Assembly: GCA_003520745.1 (NCBI GenBank)
Contig: DOUE01000032.1
Span: 573 to 6,427, forward strand
From: Erysipelotrichaceae bacterium
Lineage (GTDB): Bacteria; Bacillota_I; Bacilli_A; Erysipelotrichales; Erysipelotrichaceae
Reading direction: 5' to 3'
Length of the DNA: 5,855 bases
Each line of letters begins with the position of its first letter. Position 1 is the stretch's first letter. This document shows, in pieces, positions 1-5,741 of this stretch. A model generated the notes under the pieces. That model did no database searches, was not told where the DNA came from, and was given only the letters and a program-made list of their open reading frames with translations. Both the position numbers and the translations under genes were made by a program.

Positions 1-1
1 C

Positions 2-553
2 AAGACCCACAGCGTCGTCGCCATCGCCTCGGCCTTGTTCATGCTGATTTCGAAATACGGATTCAACGACATCTTCATCCAATACGGCGTCATCCCCGAC
101 GCGGCGCGGATCGCCGCCCAGATCATTCCCGGAATCAGTTTCTTGGGTGCGGGGATGATCATGACCAAGGGGTACAGCGTCAGCGGACTCACGACGGCGG
201 CCGGCATCTGGGCGACCGCGGGGATCGGGATGGCGATCGGCGGCGGGATGTATTTCCTGGGCTTGACCGCGACCATCGTCCTTGTGCTTTTCCAACTTCT
301 CTTCCACTCCCGTATCGTACGCAAGTCGATGCGCAGTTTCGAGTTCGTCACCGTCGAGATGGACGATGTGCCGATCGAACCGCTCTTCGCGAAACTCGAA
401 GCGGAAAAATGTGAAGTCGTAGCCTCGAAAGTCACGAAACAGGACGGAGGGATCCACATCGAACTGACGATCAACCGTACGATCGTTTCCAGGCAAACGT
501 CGATCCATTCAACCTTGCAGCACATCGACGGGATCCGTTCGATCGAGATCTAG
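2..553 (+). CDS. MgtC/SapB family membrane protein, 5'-truncated
   Basis: Only the last 183 residues are present; the frame is open to the left edge. The visible part starts in a membrane segment (THSVVAIASALFMLISKYGF, residues 2-21). It continues with the family signature RIAAQIIPGISFLGAGMIM (36-54) and VSGLTTAAGIWATAGIGMAIG (60-80), then another membrane helix at about 83-103. From about 111 to the TAG stop lies a soluble tail (FVTVEMDDVPIEPLFAKLEAE...) matching the ACT-like C-terminal domain of MgtC/SapB proteins. By family comparison, about 40 N-terminal residues (first helix and the acidic/Arg motif) lie outside the window. Such inner-membrane proteins are linked to growth at low Mg2+, to modulation of membrane ATP synthase and to intracellular survival. 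The exact role here cannot be told. The leucine codon TTG at 35-37 lies inside a conserved helix and is not a start. No clear terminator follows. Confidence 0.9.
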   Translation, partial: KTHSVVAIASALFMLISKYGFNDIFIQYGVIPDAARIAAQIIPGISFLGAGMIMTKGYSVSGLTTAAGIWATAGIGMAIGGGMYFLGLTATIVLVLFQLLFHSRIVRKSMRSFEFVTVEMDDVPIEPLFAKLEAEKCEVVASKVTKQDGGIHIELTINRTIVSRQTSIHSTLQHIDGIRSIEI

Positions 554-560
554 TCGCTGG

Positions 561-590
561 TTGATTTTGGTACGTTATTCCAAAGAGAAT
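561..590 (+). promoter_or_regulatory. possible promoter of the EIIB gene
   Basis: TTGATT (561-566) and GAGAAT (585-590) are separated by 18 bp and could serve as -35 and -10 boxes in the 64-bp gap after the mgtC-like gene. An alternative extended -10 (TG at 592-593, TATCCT at 595-600) lacks a good -35 and would leave a leader of only about 10 nt. Both are weak, and the gene may instead be read through from the mgtC-like gene. Confidence 0.3.
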
Positions 591-617
591 CTGTTATCCT
601 AGTGAAGTGAGGTTCCT

Positions 618-920
618 ATGAAAAACATCGTCTTGTTTTGTGCGGGAGGCATGTCCTCCAGCTTGTTGGTGAATCGTATGCGCGAAGCCGCCGCATCGAT
701 CGGATATGAATGCCGCATCAGCGCACATTCCATCGGAGCGGTGAAGAGTTTGTCGCAAGAAGCGGATGTGGTCCTGATCGGTCCGCAGGTCGGATACCTG
801 ATCGCTTCCGTCAAGAGCGTCGTGTCTTGCCCTTGTGAAATCATCGTTTCCCTGAACTACGGGAGAATGGATGGCATGAAGGTGTTGGAACAGGCGAGAG
901 GGTTAATGGGTGAAATTTAA
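618..920 (+). CDS. PTS lactose/cellobiose-type EIIB protein, stand-alone
   Basis: This 100-residue cytosolic protein has the length and fold pattern of a single-domain lactose/chitobiose/cellobiose-type IIB. It starts MKNIVLFCAGGMSSSLLV, where Cys8 is the expected phosphocysteine followed by the phosphate-binding loop AGGMSSS (9-15; the family usually shows AGMSTS). Further matches are VVLIGPQVGYL (51-61) and YGRMDGMKVLEQA (81-93), both typical of IIB proteins. In the PTS, EIIB takes phosphate from EIIA on the cysteine and hands it to the sugar bound by EIIC. No EIIA or EIIC is encoded in this window, so the partner is elsewhere, or the protein acts in phosphorylation-dependent signalling. 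The ATG is preceded by GTGAGG at about 606-611, a reasonable Shine-Dalgarno. The sugar cannot be inferred. The stop overlaps the first base of a terminator-like hairpin. Confidence 0.88.
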   Translation: MKNIVLFCAGGMSSSLLVNRMREAAASIGYECRISAHSIGAVKSLSQEADVVLIGPQVGYLIASVKSVVSCPCEIIVSLNYGRMDGMKVLEQARGLMGEI

Positions 921-946
921 AGGCATCGTCATTGCGACGATGCCTT
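920..946. terminator. hairpin shared by two convergent genes, likely two-way terminator
   Basis: An 11-bp perfect stem (AAGGCATCGTC at 920-930 with GACGATGCCTT at 936-946) encloses a 5-nt loop. It begins on the last base of the EIIB stop and contains the alcohol dehydrogenase stop and its last five codons. Neither side has a strong T-tract: the - strand exit reads TTTAAATTT and the + strand exit CATTACG. It should therefore work better for the - strand gene. Confidence 0.62.
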
Positions 947-2137
947 CATTACGTGATGGTAGAGTTCAAGCAATTGCTTCCCGTTCAAGATGACAGGGAC
1001 CGGATACGCCGGGTTCACTTCCTCCAACGCCCGTTTCACCAGGATCTCCAGATCCTCTTCTTTGATCCCTTCAAGGGTCTGGGGAATGTTCATCTTACGG
1101 TTCATTTCCTTGATCGCGGACTTGAATGCATCCGCCTTTTCTTTTTGGCTCATCGTCGGAGTGGACAGGCTTGCGACATCCGCCAGTCTCGCCAGTTTCT
1201 TTTCGACTTTATCCCCATAGTAATCCAATACGATCGGCAGGATCACCGCGTTGGCCAAGCCGTGGGGAATCCCGTAGAATCCACCCAGTTGATGGGCTAA
1301 CCCGTGGACATACCCGACATAGGCTTTCGTAAAGGCGGCTCCGGCAAGGAACGCCGCTTTCTGCATGTCTTCCCTTGCCCGGATATCGTTACCGTTCTCA
1401 TACGCCTTCAGTAAACTCCTGAAAATCAGTTGTACCGCTTCTTCGGACTCTTGGTTGGTAACGGGCATGGAGGTATGGTTCAAATACGCCTCCACCGCAT
1501 GGGTGAGCGCATCCATCCCCGTGGTCGCCGTGATGTGGGGAGGCAACCCGACCGTCAACGAAGGGTCGTGGATCGCCAAGATCGGGATGAGATGCAAGTC
1601 GGAGATCGCATATTTTTCTTTCGTCTTCGAATCGGTGACGACCGCCGCGACCGTCACTTCACTCCCCGTACCGGCCGTGGTCGGAATGGCGAACAAAGGC
1701 GGGAGGTTGTGTTTGATTTTTAAGATCCCCTTTAATTGAGGAATGGTTTTATTCGGCATGGCGATCCTCGCCCCGACCGCTTTCGCCAGATCCATAGGTG
1801 AACCGCCACCCAAGGCGACGATGCCCTGGCACGATCCTTCACGATAAAGCAACAACGCTTCTTCGATCTGGTCGATCGTCGGATTGGCCTGCGTCTTGTC
1901 GTAGACGACGACGCGTACGTTCGCTTTCTCAAGATGCTCGCGCACTTGATCCACGAAACCCAATCGAACCAAGCCCGGATCGCTCACCAAAAGGGCACGG
2001 TCGACCCCATACGCCTTCACGGTGGTTCCGATCGACGCGACGCTTCCTTCCCCTTTGATCAATTCAGGCTGACGCCAAGGCATACGCGGTAGAATGAGAC
2101 GGAAAACGGCCTGATACAAACGGGCATACGCTTTCAT
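929..2137 (-). CDS. iron-containing alcohol dehydrogenase
   Basis: This 402-residue group III (Fe-type) alcohol dehydrogenase probably interconverts an alcohol and an aldehyde or ketone with NAD(P)(H) in the cytosol. The dinucleotide-binding motif GGGSPMD is at 110-116, followed by PTTAGTGSE (152-160). The helical metal-binding domain carries Asp209 and His213 (TGMDALTHAVEAY) and His278 and His292 (VHGLAHQLGG...GIPHGLANA). The spacings Asp+4 His and His+14 His are those of the metal ligands in the family (e.g. FucO), so the enzyme looks complete and active. It is slightly longer than the usual 380-390 residues because of an N-terminal stretch with PWRQPEL (20-26) before the Rossmann-like domain. 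The ATG is fixed by an excellent ribosome binding site, AGGAGGTG, 7 nt upstream. The gene is divergent from a pirin gene, with which it may share control. Substrate is not predictable; 1,2-propanediol, butanol or lactaldehyde-type roles are all possible. Confidence 0.93.
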   Translation of the reverse strand: MKAYARLYQAVFRLILPRMPWRQPELIKGEGSVASIGTTVKAYGVDRALLVSDPGLVRLGFVDQVREHLEKANVRVVVYDKTQANPTIDQIEEALLLYREGSCQGIVALGGGSPMDLAKAVGARIAMPNKTIPQLKGILKIKHNLPPLFAIPTTAGTGSEVTVAAVVTDSKTKEKYAISDLHLIPILAIHDPSLTVGLPPHITATTGMDALTHAVEAYLNHTSMPVTNQESEEAVQLIFRSLLKAYENGNDIRAREDMQKAAFLAGAAFTKAYVGYVHGLAHQLGGFYGIPHGLANAVILPIVLDYYGDKVEKKLARLADVASLSTPTMSQKEKADAFKSAIKEMNRKMNIPQTLEGIKEEDLEILVKRALEEVNPAYPVPVILNGKQLLELYHHVMKASSQ

Positions 2138-2144
2138 ACTGTCG

Positions 2145-2152
2145 CACCTCCT
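2145..2152 (-). promoter_or_regulatory. ribosome binding site of the alcohol dehydrogenase
   Basis: Read on the - strand this is AGGAGGTG, a near-perfect complement of the 16S rRNA 3' end, 7 nt before the ATG. It settles the start codon and predicts strong translation. Confidence 0.85.
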
Positions 2153-2172
2153 GGGTGGTTTCTGTTGGTTTC

Positions 2173-2200
2173 ATTGTATCACGCTCCCCATAAAGCGCAA
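2173..2200 (-). promoter_or_regulatory. promoter of the alcohol dehydrogenase gene
   Basis: On the - strand TTGCGC (2200-2195) is followed after 16 bp by TACAAT (2178-2173). A TG one base before the -10 gives an extended -10 (TGATACAAT). Transcription would start near 2166, giving a leader of about 30 nt that holds the ribosome binding site. The -35 box overlaps the left arm of the dyad at 2198-2217. Confidence 0.72.
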
Positions 2201-2217
2201 GAAGGGCACGGTTCTTG
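2198..2217. promoter_or_regulatory. candidate operator between divergent promoters (CAAGAA-N8-TTCTTG)
   Basis: A perfect inverted repeat, CAAGAA (2198-2203) and TTCTTG (2212-2217), lies midway between two outward-facing promoters. Its arms overlap the -35 box of the alcohol dehydrogenase (2195-2200) and that of the pirin gene (2215-2220). One dimeric regulator bound here could affect both. No regulator is identified. Six-bp arms can also arise by chance, so the position is the main argument. Confidence 0.42.
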
Positions 2218-2243
2218 AAAGACAAGACCCAAGTCGCTATATT
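2215..2243 (+). promoter_or_regulatory. promoter of the pirin gene
   Basis: TTGAAA (2215-2220) and TATATT (2238-2243) are spaced by exactly 17 bp, close to the vegetative consensus. Transcription would start near 2250, leaving a leader of less than 20 nt. This rules out a TTG start at 2215, since that codon lies in the -35 box. Confidence 0.75.
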
Positions 2244-2268
2244 ATGGATACTGAAAGAAGGTGGGATG

Positions 2269-2970
2269 ATGATACGATATCTTGATTCAAAGAAAATGTT
2301 TTTATCCAACAAAGGATGGCTGAAGTCCCGCTTTCATTTTTCCTTCGCAGAATACTATAACCCCGAGAACCTGCGCTTCGGCGTCCTGCGCGTACTGAAC
2401 GACGACCTGGTGAAAGCCAACGACGGGTTCGACCTGCATCCCCACAACGACATGGAGATCGTGACCTATGTGGTCGACGGGGAAATCACGCACCGGGATT
2501 CGATGGGCAACGCCCATACCCTTAAGCGTGGCGAAGTGCAATACATGAGCGCCGGGACCGGCATCCTGCATAGCGAGTACAACAACGCCAAGGAACCGCT
2601 ACGTTTCCTGCAACTCTGGATCGTCCCGGACAAGAAGGGACATACCCCGGCCTACGGGGATTATCGTTTTCCTTGGGCCGACCGAAGAAACAAGTGGCTG
2701 CATCTGGTTTCATCCAAAGAAGGCGACGCCCCGATCAAACTGAATCAGGACGTCAACATCCTCGCCATCGACATGGAAGCCTCGACCGAAAGCACCTTCA
2801 TCGCCCATACCGGCAGACAAGCCTATCTGGTGTTGATCGAAGGACGTGCCGATGTGAACGGCGTCGATCTCTTCGCTGGGGATGCGCTTGAAATCGTGGA
2901 AGAAAACCTCGACCTCCTTGCCATCCAACCCTCCCATTTCCTTATCGTCGAAATGAAGAAAGCCATGTGA
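2269..2970 (+). CDS. pirin family protein (quercetinase-like bicupin)
   Basis: This 233-residue cytosolic bicupin matches the bacterial pirin/YhhW size of about 230. The N-terminal cupin has the pirin signature: GWLKSRFHFSFAEYYNPENLRFGVLRVLNDD (16-46), HPHNDMEIVTYVVDGEITHRDSMGN (57-81) and SAGTGILHSEYN (94-105). The four metal ligands His57, His59, His101 and Glu103 are all present at the positions known from YhhW and human pirin, so an Fe- or Ni-type metal site is expected. The second cupin (about 140-233) is degenerate, as usual. Some family members have quercetin 2,3-dioxygenase activity in vitro; the physiological role is generally unknown, often tied to redox or electrophile stress. Two adjacent ATGs occur (2266, 2269). 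I prefer 2269 because GAAGG (2257-2261) is 7 nt away and MIR is the usual pirin N-terminus. The gene is divergent from the alcohol dehydrogenase and followed by its own terminator. Confidence 0.92.
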   Translation: MIRYLDSKKMFLSNKGWLKSRFHFSFAEYYNPENLRFGVLRVLNDDLVKANDGFDLHPHNDMEIVTYVVDGEITHRDSMGNAHTLKRGEVQYMSAGTGILHSEYNNAKEPLRFLQLWIVPDKKGHTPAYGDYRFPWADRRNKWLHLVSSKEGDAPIKLNQDVNILAIDMEASTESTFIAHTGRQAYLVLIEGRADVNGVDLFAGDALEIVEENLDLLAIQPSHFLIVEMKKAM

Positions 2971-2981
2971 ATGGCTTTTTT
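2959..2981 (+). terminator. intrinsic terminator overlapping the pirin stop codon
   Basis: An 8-bp stem AAAGCCAT (2959-2966) / ATGGCTTT (2971-2978) encloses the tetraloop GTGA. A run of six T (2976-2981) starts in the stem and continues past it. The left arm is made of the last pirin codons (AAA, GCC, ATG) and the TGA stop (2968-2970) is in the loop. It insulates the pirin gene from the padR operon promoter that starts 10 bp later. Confidence 0.85.
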
Positions 2982-2990
2982 GCATTCTGC

Positions 2991-3019
2991 TTGCCTTCGT
3001 TTAATTCCCTTGGTATACT
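2991..3019 (+). promoter_or_regulatory. promoter of the padR-MFS-chrA operon
   Basis: TTGCCT (2991-2996), a 17-bp spacer, then TATACT (3014-3019) with TG at 3011-3012 give a strong extended -10 promoter. Initiation would be near 3026, inside the adjoining large dyad. That geometry suits repression by blocking RNA polymerase. Confidence 0.8.
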
Positions 3020-3054
3020 GATATCGTAATTCGATATCGAGATACGATATCAGT
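3017..3054. promoter_or_regulatory. 38-bp dyad, likely PadR operator
   Basis: Outer arms ACTGATATCGTA (3017-3028) and TACGATATCAGT (3043-3054) flank an inner palindrome TCGATATCGA (3031-3040) about the same centre, so 17 of 19 base pairs match. It can also be read as two overlapping 17-bp sites, ATATCG-N5-CGATAT, at 3021-3037 and 3034-3050. GATATC recurs at 3020, 3033 and 3046, i.e. every 13 bp. The dyad covers the end of the -10 box, the expected start site and the approach to the padR ribosome binding site. Autorepression by the PadR protein encoded directly downstream is the natural inference. The layout resembles the inverted-repeat sites of PadR proteins but is not the classical ATGT-N8-ACAT. 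Confidence 0.75.
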
Positions 3055-3063
3055 GAGGGTACG

Positions 3064-3390
3064 ATGGAAAACCAACTACGCAAACGACTCCAGACCGGCT
3101 TCATCAGCCTGCATATCCTCCACCACGCCCAAAAAGACCCCGTCTATGGCGGATGGCTGCTGGAGGAGCTACATGAACACGGATACAACAGTTCACCCGG
3201 AACACTCTATCCGATCCTGCACGGGATGCTGAAGGAAGGGTTATTGACGGTCGAACCGATCAACGTGGACGGAAAGATCCGTAAATACTATTCGATCACC
3301 GAAAACGGCAGAAACGAGTTGAACCTCGCCCTTTCTTTCCTGGATGAATTGGTCGATGAAATCAAAGGGGGGAAGAGGCATGACGAATAA
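3064..3390 (+). CDS. PadR family transcriptional regulator
   Basis: This 108-residue protein matches the short PadR subfamily (winged helix plus one C-terminal dimerisation helix). The recognition region is VYGGWLLEELHEHGYNSSPGTLYPILHGMLKEGLL (27-61), with the hallmark GTLYP at 46-50. The wing follows, with KIRKYYSITENGR (71-83) equal to the family R-x-YY-x-IT-x-G-R pattern. The C-terminal helix runs about 84-101 (NELNLALSFLDELVDEI). PadR proteins are usually ligand-released repressors of efflux or detoxification genes and often repress themselves. The ATG has TGAGGG (3054-3059) 4 nt upstream. The gene overlaps the MFS gene by 11 bp and leads to a chrA-type gene. A PadR regulator named ChrI is reported upstream of chrA in Bacillus cereus, so a chromate- or oxyanion-responsive role is possible, though other ligands are equally open. 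Confidence 0.92.
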   Translation: MENQLRKRLQTGFISLHILHHAQKDPVYGGWLLEELHEHGYNSSPGTLYPILHGMLKEGLLTVEPINVDGKIRKYYSITENGRNELNLALSFLDELVDEIKGGKRHDE

Positions 3391-4594
3391 ACCGCAACGC
3401 TTCCAACGGGTGAAAAAATTCTTCGGCGTGAACCCCAGCGTCTTGTCGATGTTGGGCATGGTGGTCTTGCTTGGACTCGGGGAGAAGATGGGGGAAAGGT
3501 TCCTTCCCGTCTATCTGATCGCGATCGGCGGATCGGTCTATGCGGTCGGCTTCCTCAACGCGATGGACAACTTCCTTAGCGCGATCTACTCCTATGTAGG
3601 CGGGGCGATCTCCGACCGGTTCGGCTATAAGCGCGCTCTGATCGCCTATACCTGTGTCTCCCTGGTCGGCTATCTGATCGTCATCGTCTTTCCGCACTGG
3701 CAAGCCGTACTCCTCGGTGCGATTTTTTTCATCTCTTGGACGGCTCTATCCCTGCCTGCGATCTTATCCTTGGTCTCTTCGACGGTAAAGGCGGAGAAGC
3801 AAACGATGGGGGTTTCCCTTCATTCGTTGGTACGACGCATCCCGATGGCGCTTGGACCGATTTTAGGAGCATTCTTCATCCAAGCCTACGGGATCCGCGA
3901 AGGGGCGCGGATCGCCTTCGCTTTCGCTCTAGGATTGGGGATCTTCGCCCTTTTCTTCCTCTGGAAGTTCGTGGAAGACAAGCAACCCGTGAAGTCTTCG
4001 ACCCCTAATCTCTTCACGACCTATCGAAACATGCCAAGCGCACTCAAAACGCTTCTGTTGAGCGATATCTTCGTCCGCTTCGCCGAACAAATCCCCTATG
4101 CCTTCGTAGTGCTTTGGGTCATGCAGGTGAACGAATTCCCCGCGCTGTCCTTTAGTCTACTTACCTTGATCGAGATGGTCGTCGCGATGCTGGTGTACAT
4201 CCCGGTGGCGATCCTCAACGAACGCACATCCAGTAAGACCTTGGTCGCGATCACCTTCGGCTTCTTTACCGTCTTCCCCTGGATCCTCTTGATGTCCAAA
4301 TCGATGGAAATGCTGATGTTCGCCTTCGTGATCCGGGGGTTGAAGGAATTCGGGGAACCGACACGCAAAGCCTTGATCGTGAAATTGGCGCCGTCGGGGA
4401 CGAAGGCTTCGATGTTTGGAACGTATTATCTGTTGCGGGACTTCGTCGTCTCGATCGTCTCGTTGTCCAGTGCCTATTTATGGAGTCTCTCCCCGTCGGC
4501 GAATTTCATCACCGCCGGTTTACTGGGTCTGGTTGGTACATGCATTTTCATCTTCTTCGGTAAAGATGAAAACACCCGCGTTGAAACGCGATAA
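3380..4594 (+). CDS. MFS transporter
   Basis: This 404-residue polytopic membrane protein has the size and about 12 hydrophobic segments of a major facilitator permease. The loop 2-3 signature (motif A) is visible as GGAISDRFGYKRAL (74-87). A long polar stretch at about 197-222 separates the two six-helix halves. The second half contains RGLKEFGEPTRKALIVKL (319-336), a charged loop that I recognise from a subset of MFS permeases of unassigned substrate. The ATG at 3380 lies inside the end of padR (11-bp overlap) after the purine-rich AAAGGGGGG (3364-3372), which implies translational coupling. An upstream TTG in frame (3344) would lie deep in padR and is less likely. Its place between a PadR regulator and a ChrA-type permease suggests an exporter induced with them. 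Substrate is unknown. Confidence 0.9.
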   Translation: MTNKPQRFQRVKKFFGVNPSVLSMLGMVVLLGLGEKMGERFLPVYLIAIGGSVYAVGFLNAMDNFLSAIYSYVGGAISDRFGYKRALIAYTCVSLVGYLIVIVFPHWQAVLLGAIFFISWTALSLPAILSLVSSTVKAEKQTMGVSLHSLVRRIPMALGPILGAFFIQAYGIREGARIAFAFALGLGIFALFFLWKFVEDKQPVKSSTPNLFTTYRNMPSALKTLLLSDIFVRFAEQIPYAFVVLWVMQVNEFPALSFSLLTLIEMVVAMLVYIPVAILNERTSSKTLVAITFGFFTVFPWILLMSKSMEMLMFAFVIRGLKEFGEPTRKALIVKLAPSGTKASMFGTYYLLRDFVVSIVSLSSAYLWSLSPSANFITAGLLGLVGTCIFIFFGKDENTRVETR

Positions 4595-4603
4595 AGGAGA
4601 ACT

Positions 4604-5692
4604 ATGAAAGAAACATATACGAAAGAAACCTATAAAGAAATCGTTTCCGTCTTCGGTAAACTCGGATTGACGGCGTTCGGAGGTCCGGCCGCCCACATCG
4701 CGATGATGGAAGAAGAAATCATCACGAAACGGAAATGGATCAGCCGCGAACGATTCGTCGATCTCTTGGGCTTCACGAACCTGATCCCCGGTCCCAACTC
4801 CACCGAAATGGCGATCCATCTGGGTTTGGAGCGCGGCGGCAGAATCGGATTGATCCTCGCCGGGGTGAGTTTCATTTTCCCCGCGATGGCGATCGTGTTG
4901 ATCTTGGCGATGGTCTACGTGAACTACGGCAGTCTCCCGGCGATCGCAGGGATGTTCGACGGAGTCAAACCGGTCGTGTTGGCAATCGTCGCCCAAGCCT
5001 TGTATCGCTTGTCCAAGACGCTGTTGAAGAAAAAAGAAGCCATCGTGATTTTCACAATCGTACTTGCCTTGTCCCTCTTCGGCTATTCGGAAATCCCCTT
5101 GTTGCTGGCTTCGGGATTCTTGACGTTTGTCTATTTCGAATTGCGTGAAAACCGACGGAAGACGCTTGTCGTCGAACCAATTTCATTGACTTTGCTTTTC
5201 CTGACGTTCTTAAAAATCGGTTCGGTACTCTATGGTAGCGGCTATGTCCTGCTTTCCTTCCTTGAGTCCGAATTCGTACTAAAGTATGGCGCGATCACCG
5301 CGAAACAACTCTTGGATGCGGTCGCGGTAGGACAGTTCACCCCGGGACCGGTATTCACCACGGCGACTTTCATCGGGTATCTGATCCATGGGTTCAGCGG
5401 GGCGATGCTTGCGACCCTCGGCATCTTCCTTCCTTCGTTTCTATTGGTCTATTTCCTACATCCCGTCCTTGCCAAGATGCGCGCATCCAAGCGGATCTCC
5501 TGGGTCTTGGATGGCGTCAATGCGGCATCCATCGCCTTGATGGCGGCGGTATCGATCAAACTGGGCATGGCGACGTTGATCGACGTTCCCTCGTTGTTGA
5601 TCTTCCTCGCAAGTTTCTTTGTCTTGATTTCCACGAAAGTCAATTCGACCTGGTTGATCCTGGCCGGTGCGCTCCTTGGCTTCCTTCTCTAA
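4604..5692 (+). CDS. chrA: chromate (CHR) family transporter, two-domain ChrA type
   Basis: This 362-residue membrane protein has both homologous CHR domains, i.e. the long-chain ChrA architecture, a little shorter than the usual 390-400. Domain 1 shows LGLTAFGGPAAHIAMMEEE (20-38) and NLIPGPNSTEMAIHLG (59-74). Domain 2 shows the degenerate repeat FLKIGSVLYGSGYVLL (202-217) and QFTPGPVFTTATFIGYL (244-260). A lysine-rich loop near 137-145 and charged residues at 179-187 lie in the first-domain half before domain 2. Characterised ChrA proteins extrude chromate by proton motive force, but many homologs have no tested substrate and may move sulfate-like or other anions. The ATG follows the MFS stop by 9 bp with AAGGAGA (4594-4600) just upstream, the last identifiable gene of the padR operon. 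No terminator is visible after it. The family call is firm; the chromate substrate is inferred from the family. Confidence 0.92.
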   Translation: MKETYTKETYKEIVSVFGKLGLTAFGGPAAHIAMMEEEIITKRKWISRERFVDLLGFTNLIPGPNSTEMAIHLGLERGGRIGLILAGVSFIFPAMAIVLILAMVYVNYGSLPAIAGMFDGVKPVVLAIVAQALYRLSKTLLKKKEAIVIFTIVLALSLFGYSEIPLLLASGFLTFVYFELRENRRKTLVVEPISLTLLFLTFLKIGSVLYGSGYVLLSFLESEFVLKYGAITAKQLLDAVAVGQFTPGPVFTTATFIGYLIHGFSGAMLATLGIFLPSFLLVYFLHPVLAKMRASKRISWVLDGVNAASIALMAAVSIKLGMATLIDVPSLLIFLASFFVLISTKVNSTWLILAGALLGFLL

Positions 5693-5693
5693 C

Positions 5694-5722
5694 TTGACAA
5701 CGCATTCCAACAAGACCAAAAT
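5694..5722 (+). promoter_or_regulatory. probable promoter of the last, truncated gene
   Basis: A perfect -35 TTGACA (5694-5699), directly after the chrA stop, is followed at 17 bp by CAAAAT (5717-5722), a 4/6 match to the -10 consensus. An imperfectly placed dyad, ATTCCA (5704-5709) / TGGAAT (5722-5727), spans the -10 and could be an operator or chance. The absence of a terminator means read-through from chrA is also possible. Confidence 0.5.
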
Positions 5723-5741
5723 GGAATCAACGAGGTAAACT

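Noticed and set aside
566..584. Short inverted repeat TTTGG-N9-CCAAA after the mgtC-like gene as a terminator
   Set aside because: The stem is only 5 bp, the loop is long and there is no T-run, so termination is unlikely.
599..844. - strand frame opposite EIIB
   Set aside because: It is the antisense shadow of a clearly recognised EIIB gene and shows no domain or ribosome binding site. The same applies to the frames opposite the dehydrogenase, pirin, MFS and ChrA genes.
2215..2268. Longer pirin form starting at TTG 2215
   Set aside because: This TTG is the first three bases of a TTGAAA -35 box with a TATATT -10 17 bp downstream. The extra 18 residues are not part of the pirin fold, and a good ribosome binding site precedes ATG 2266/2269.
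2064..2312. - strand frame of 82 codons crossing the divergent promoter region
   Set aside because: It covers two well-formed promoters, overlaps both flanking genes and encodes no recognisable protein.
3344..3379. Upstream TTG start for the MFS transporter
   Set aside because: It lies inside padR without a fitting ribosome binding site, while ATG 3380 has a G-rich site 7 nt upstream and gives a normal short cytoplasmic N-terminus.
3725..3731. Run of T in the MFS gene as a possible frameshift site
   Set aside because: The reading frame continues normally on both sides and the protein is full length, so nothing suggests slippage.
4057..4070. Further GATATC words, e.g. in the MFS gene near 4062 and in the dehydrogenase near 1382, as extra PadR sites
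   Set aside because: They are single 6-mers inside coding sequence without the paired ATATCG-N5-CGATAT arrangement and are expected by chance.
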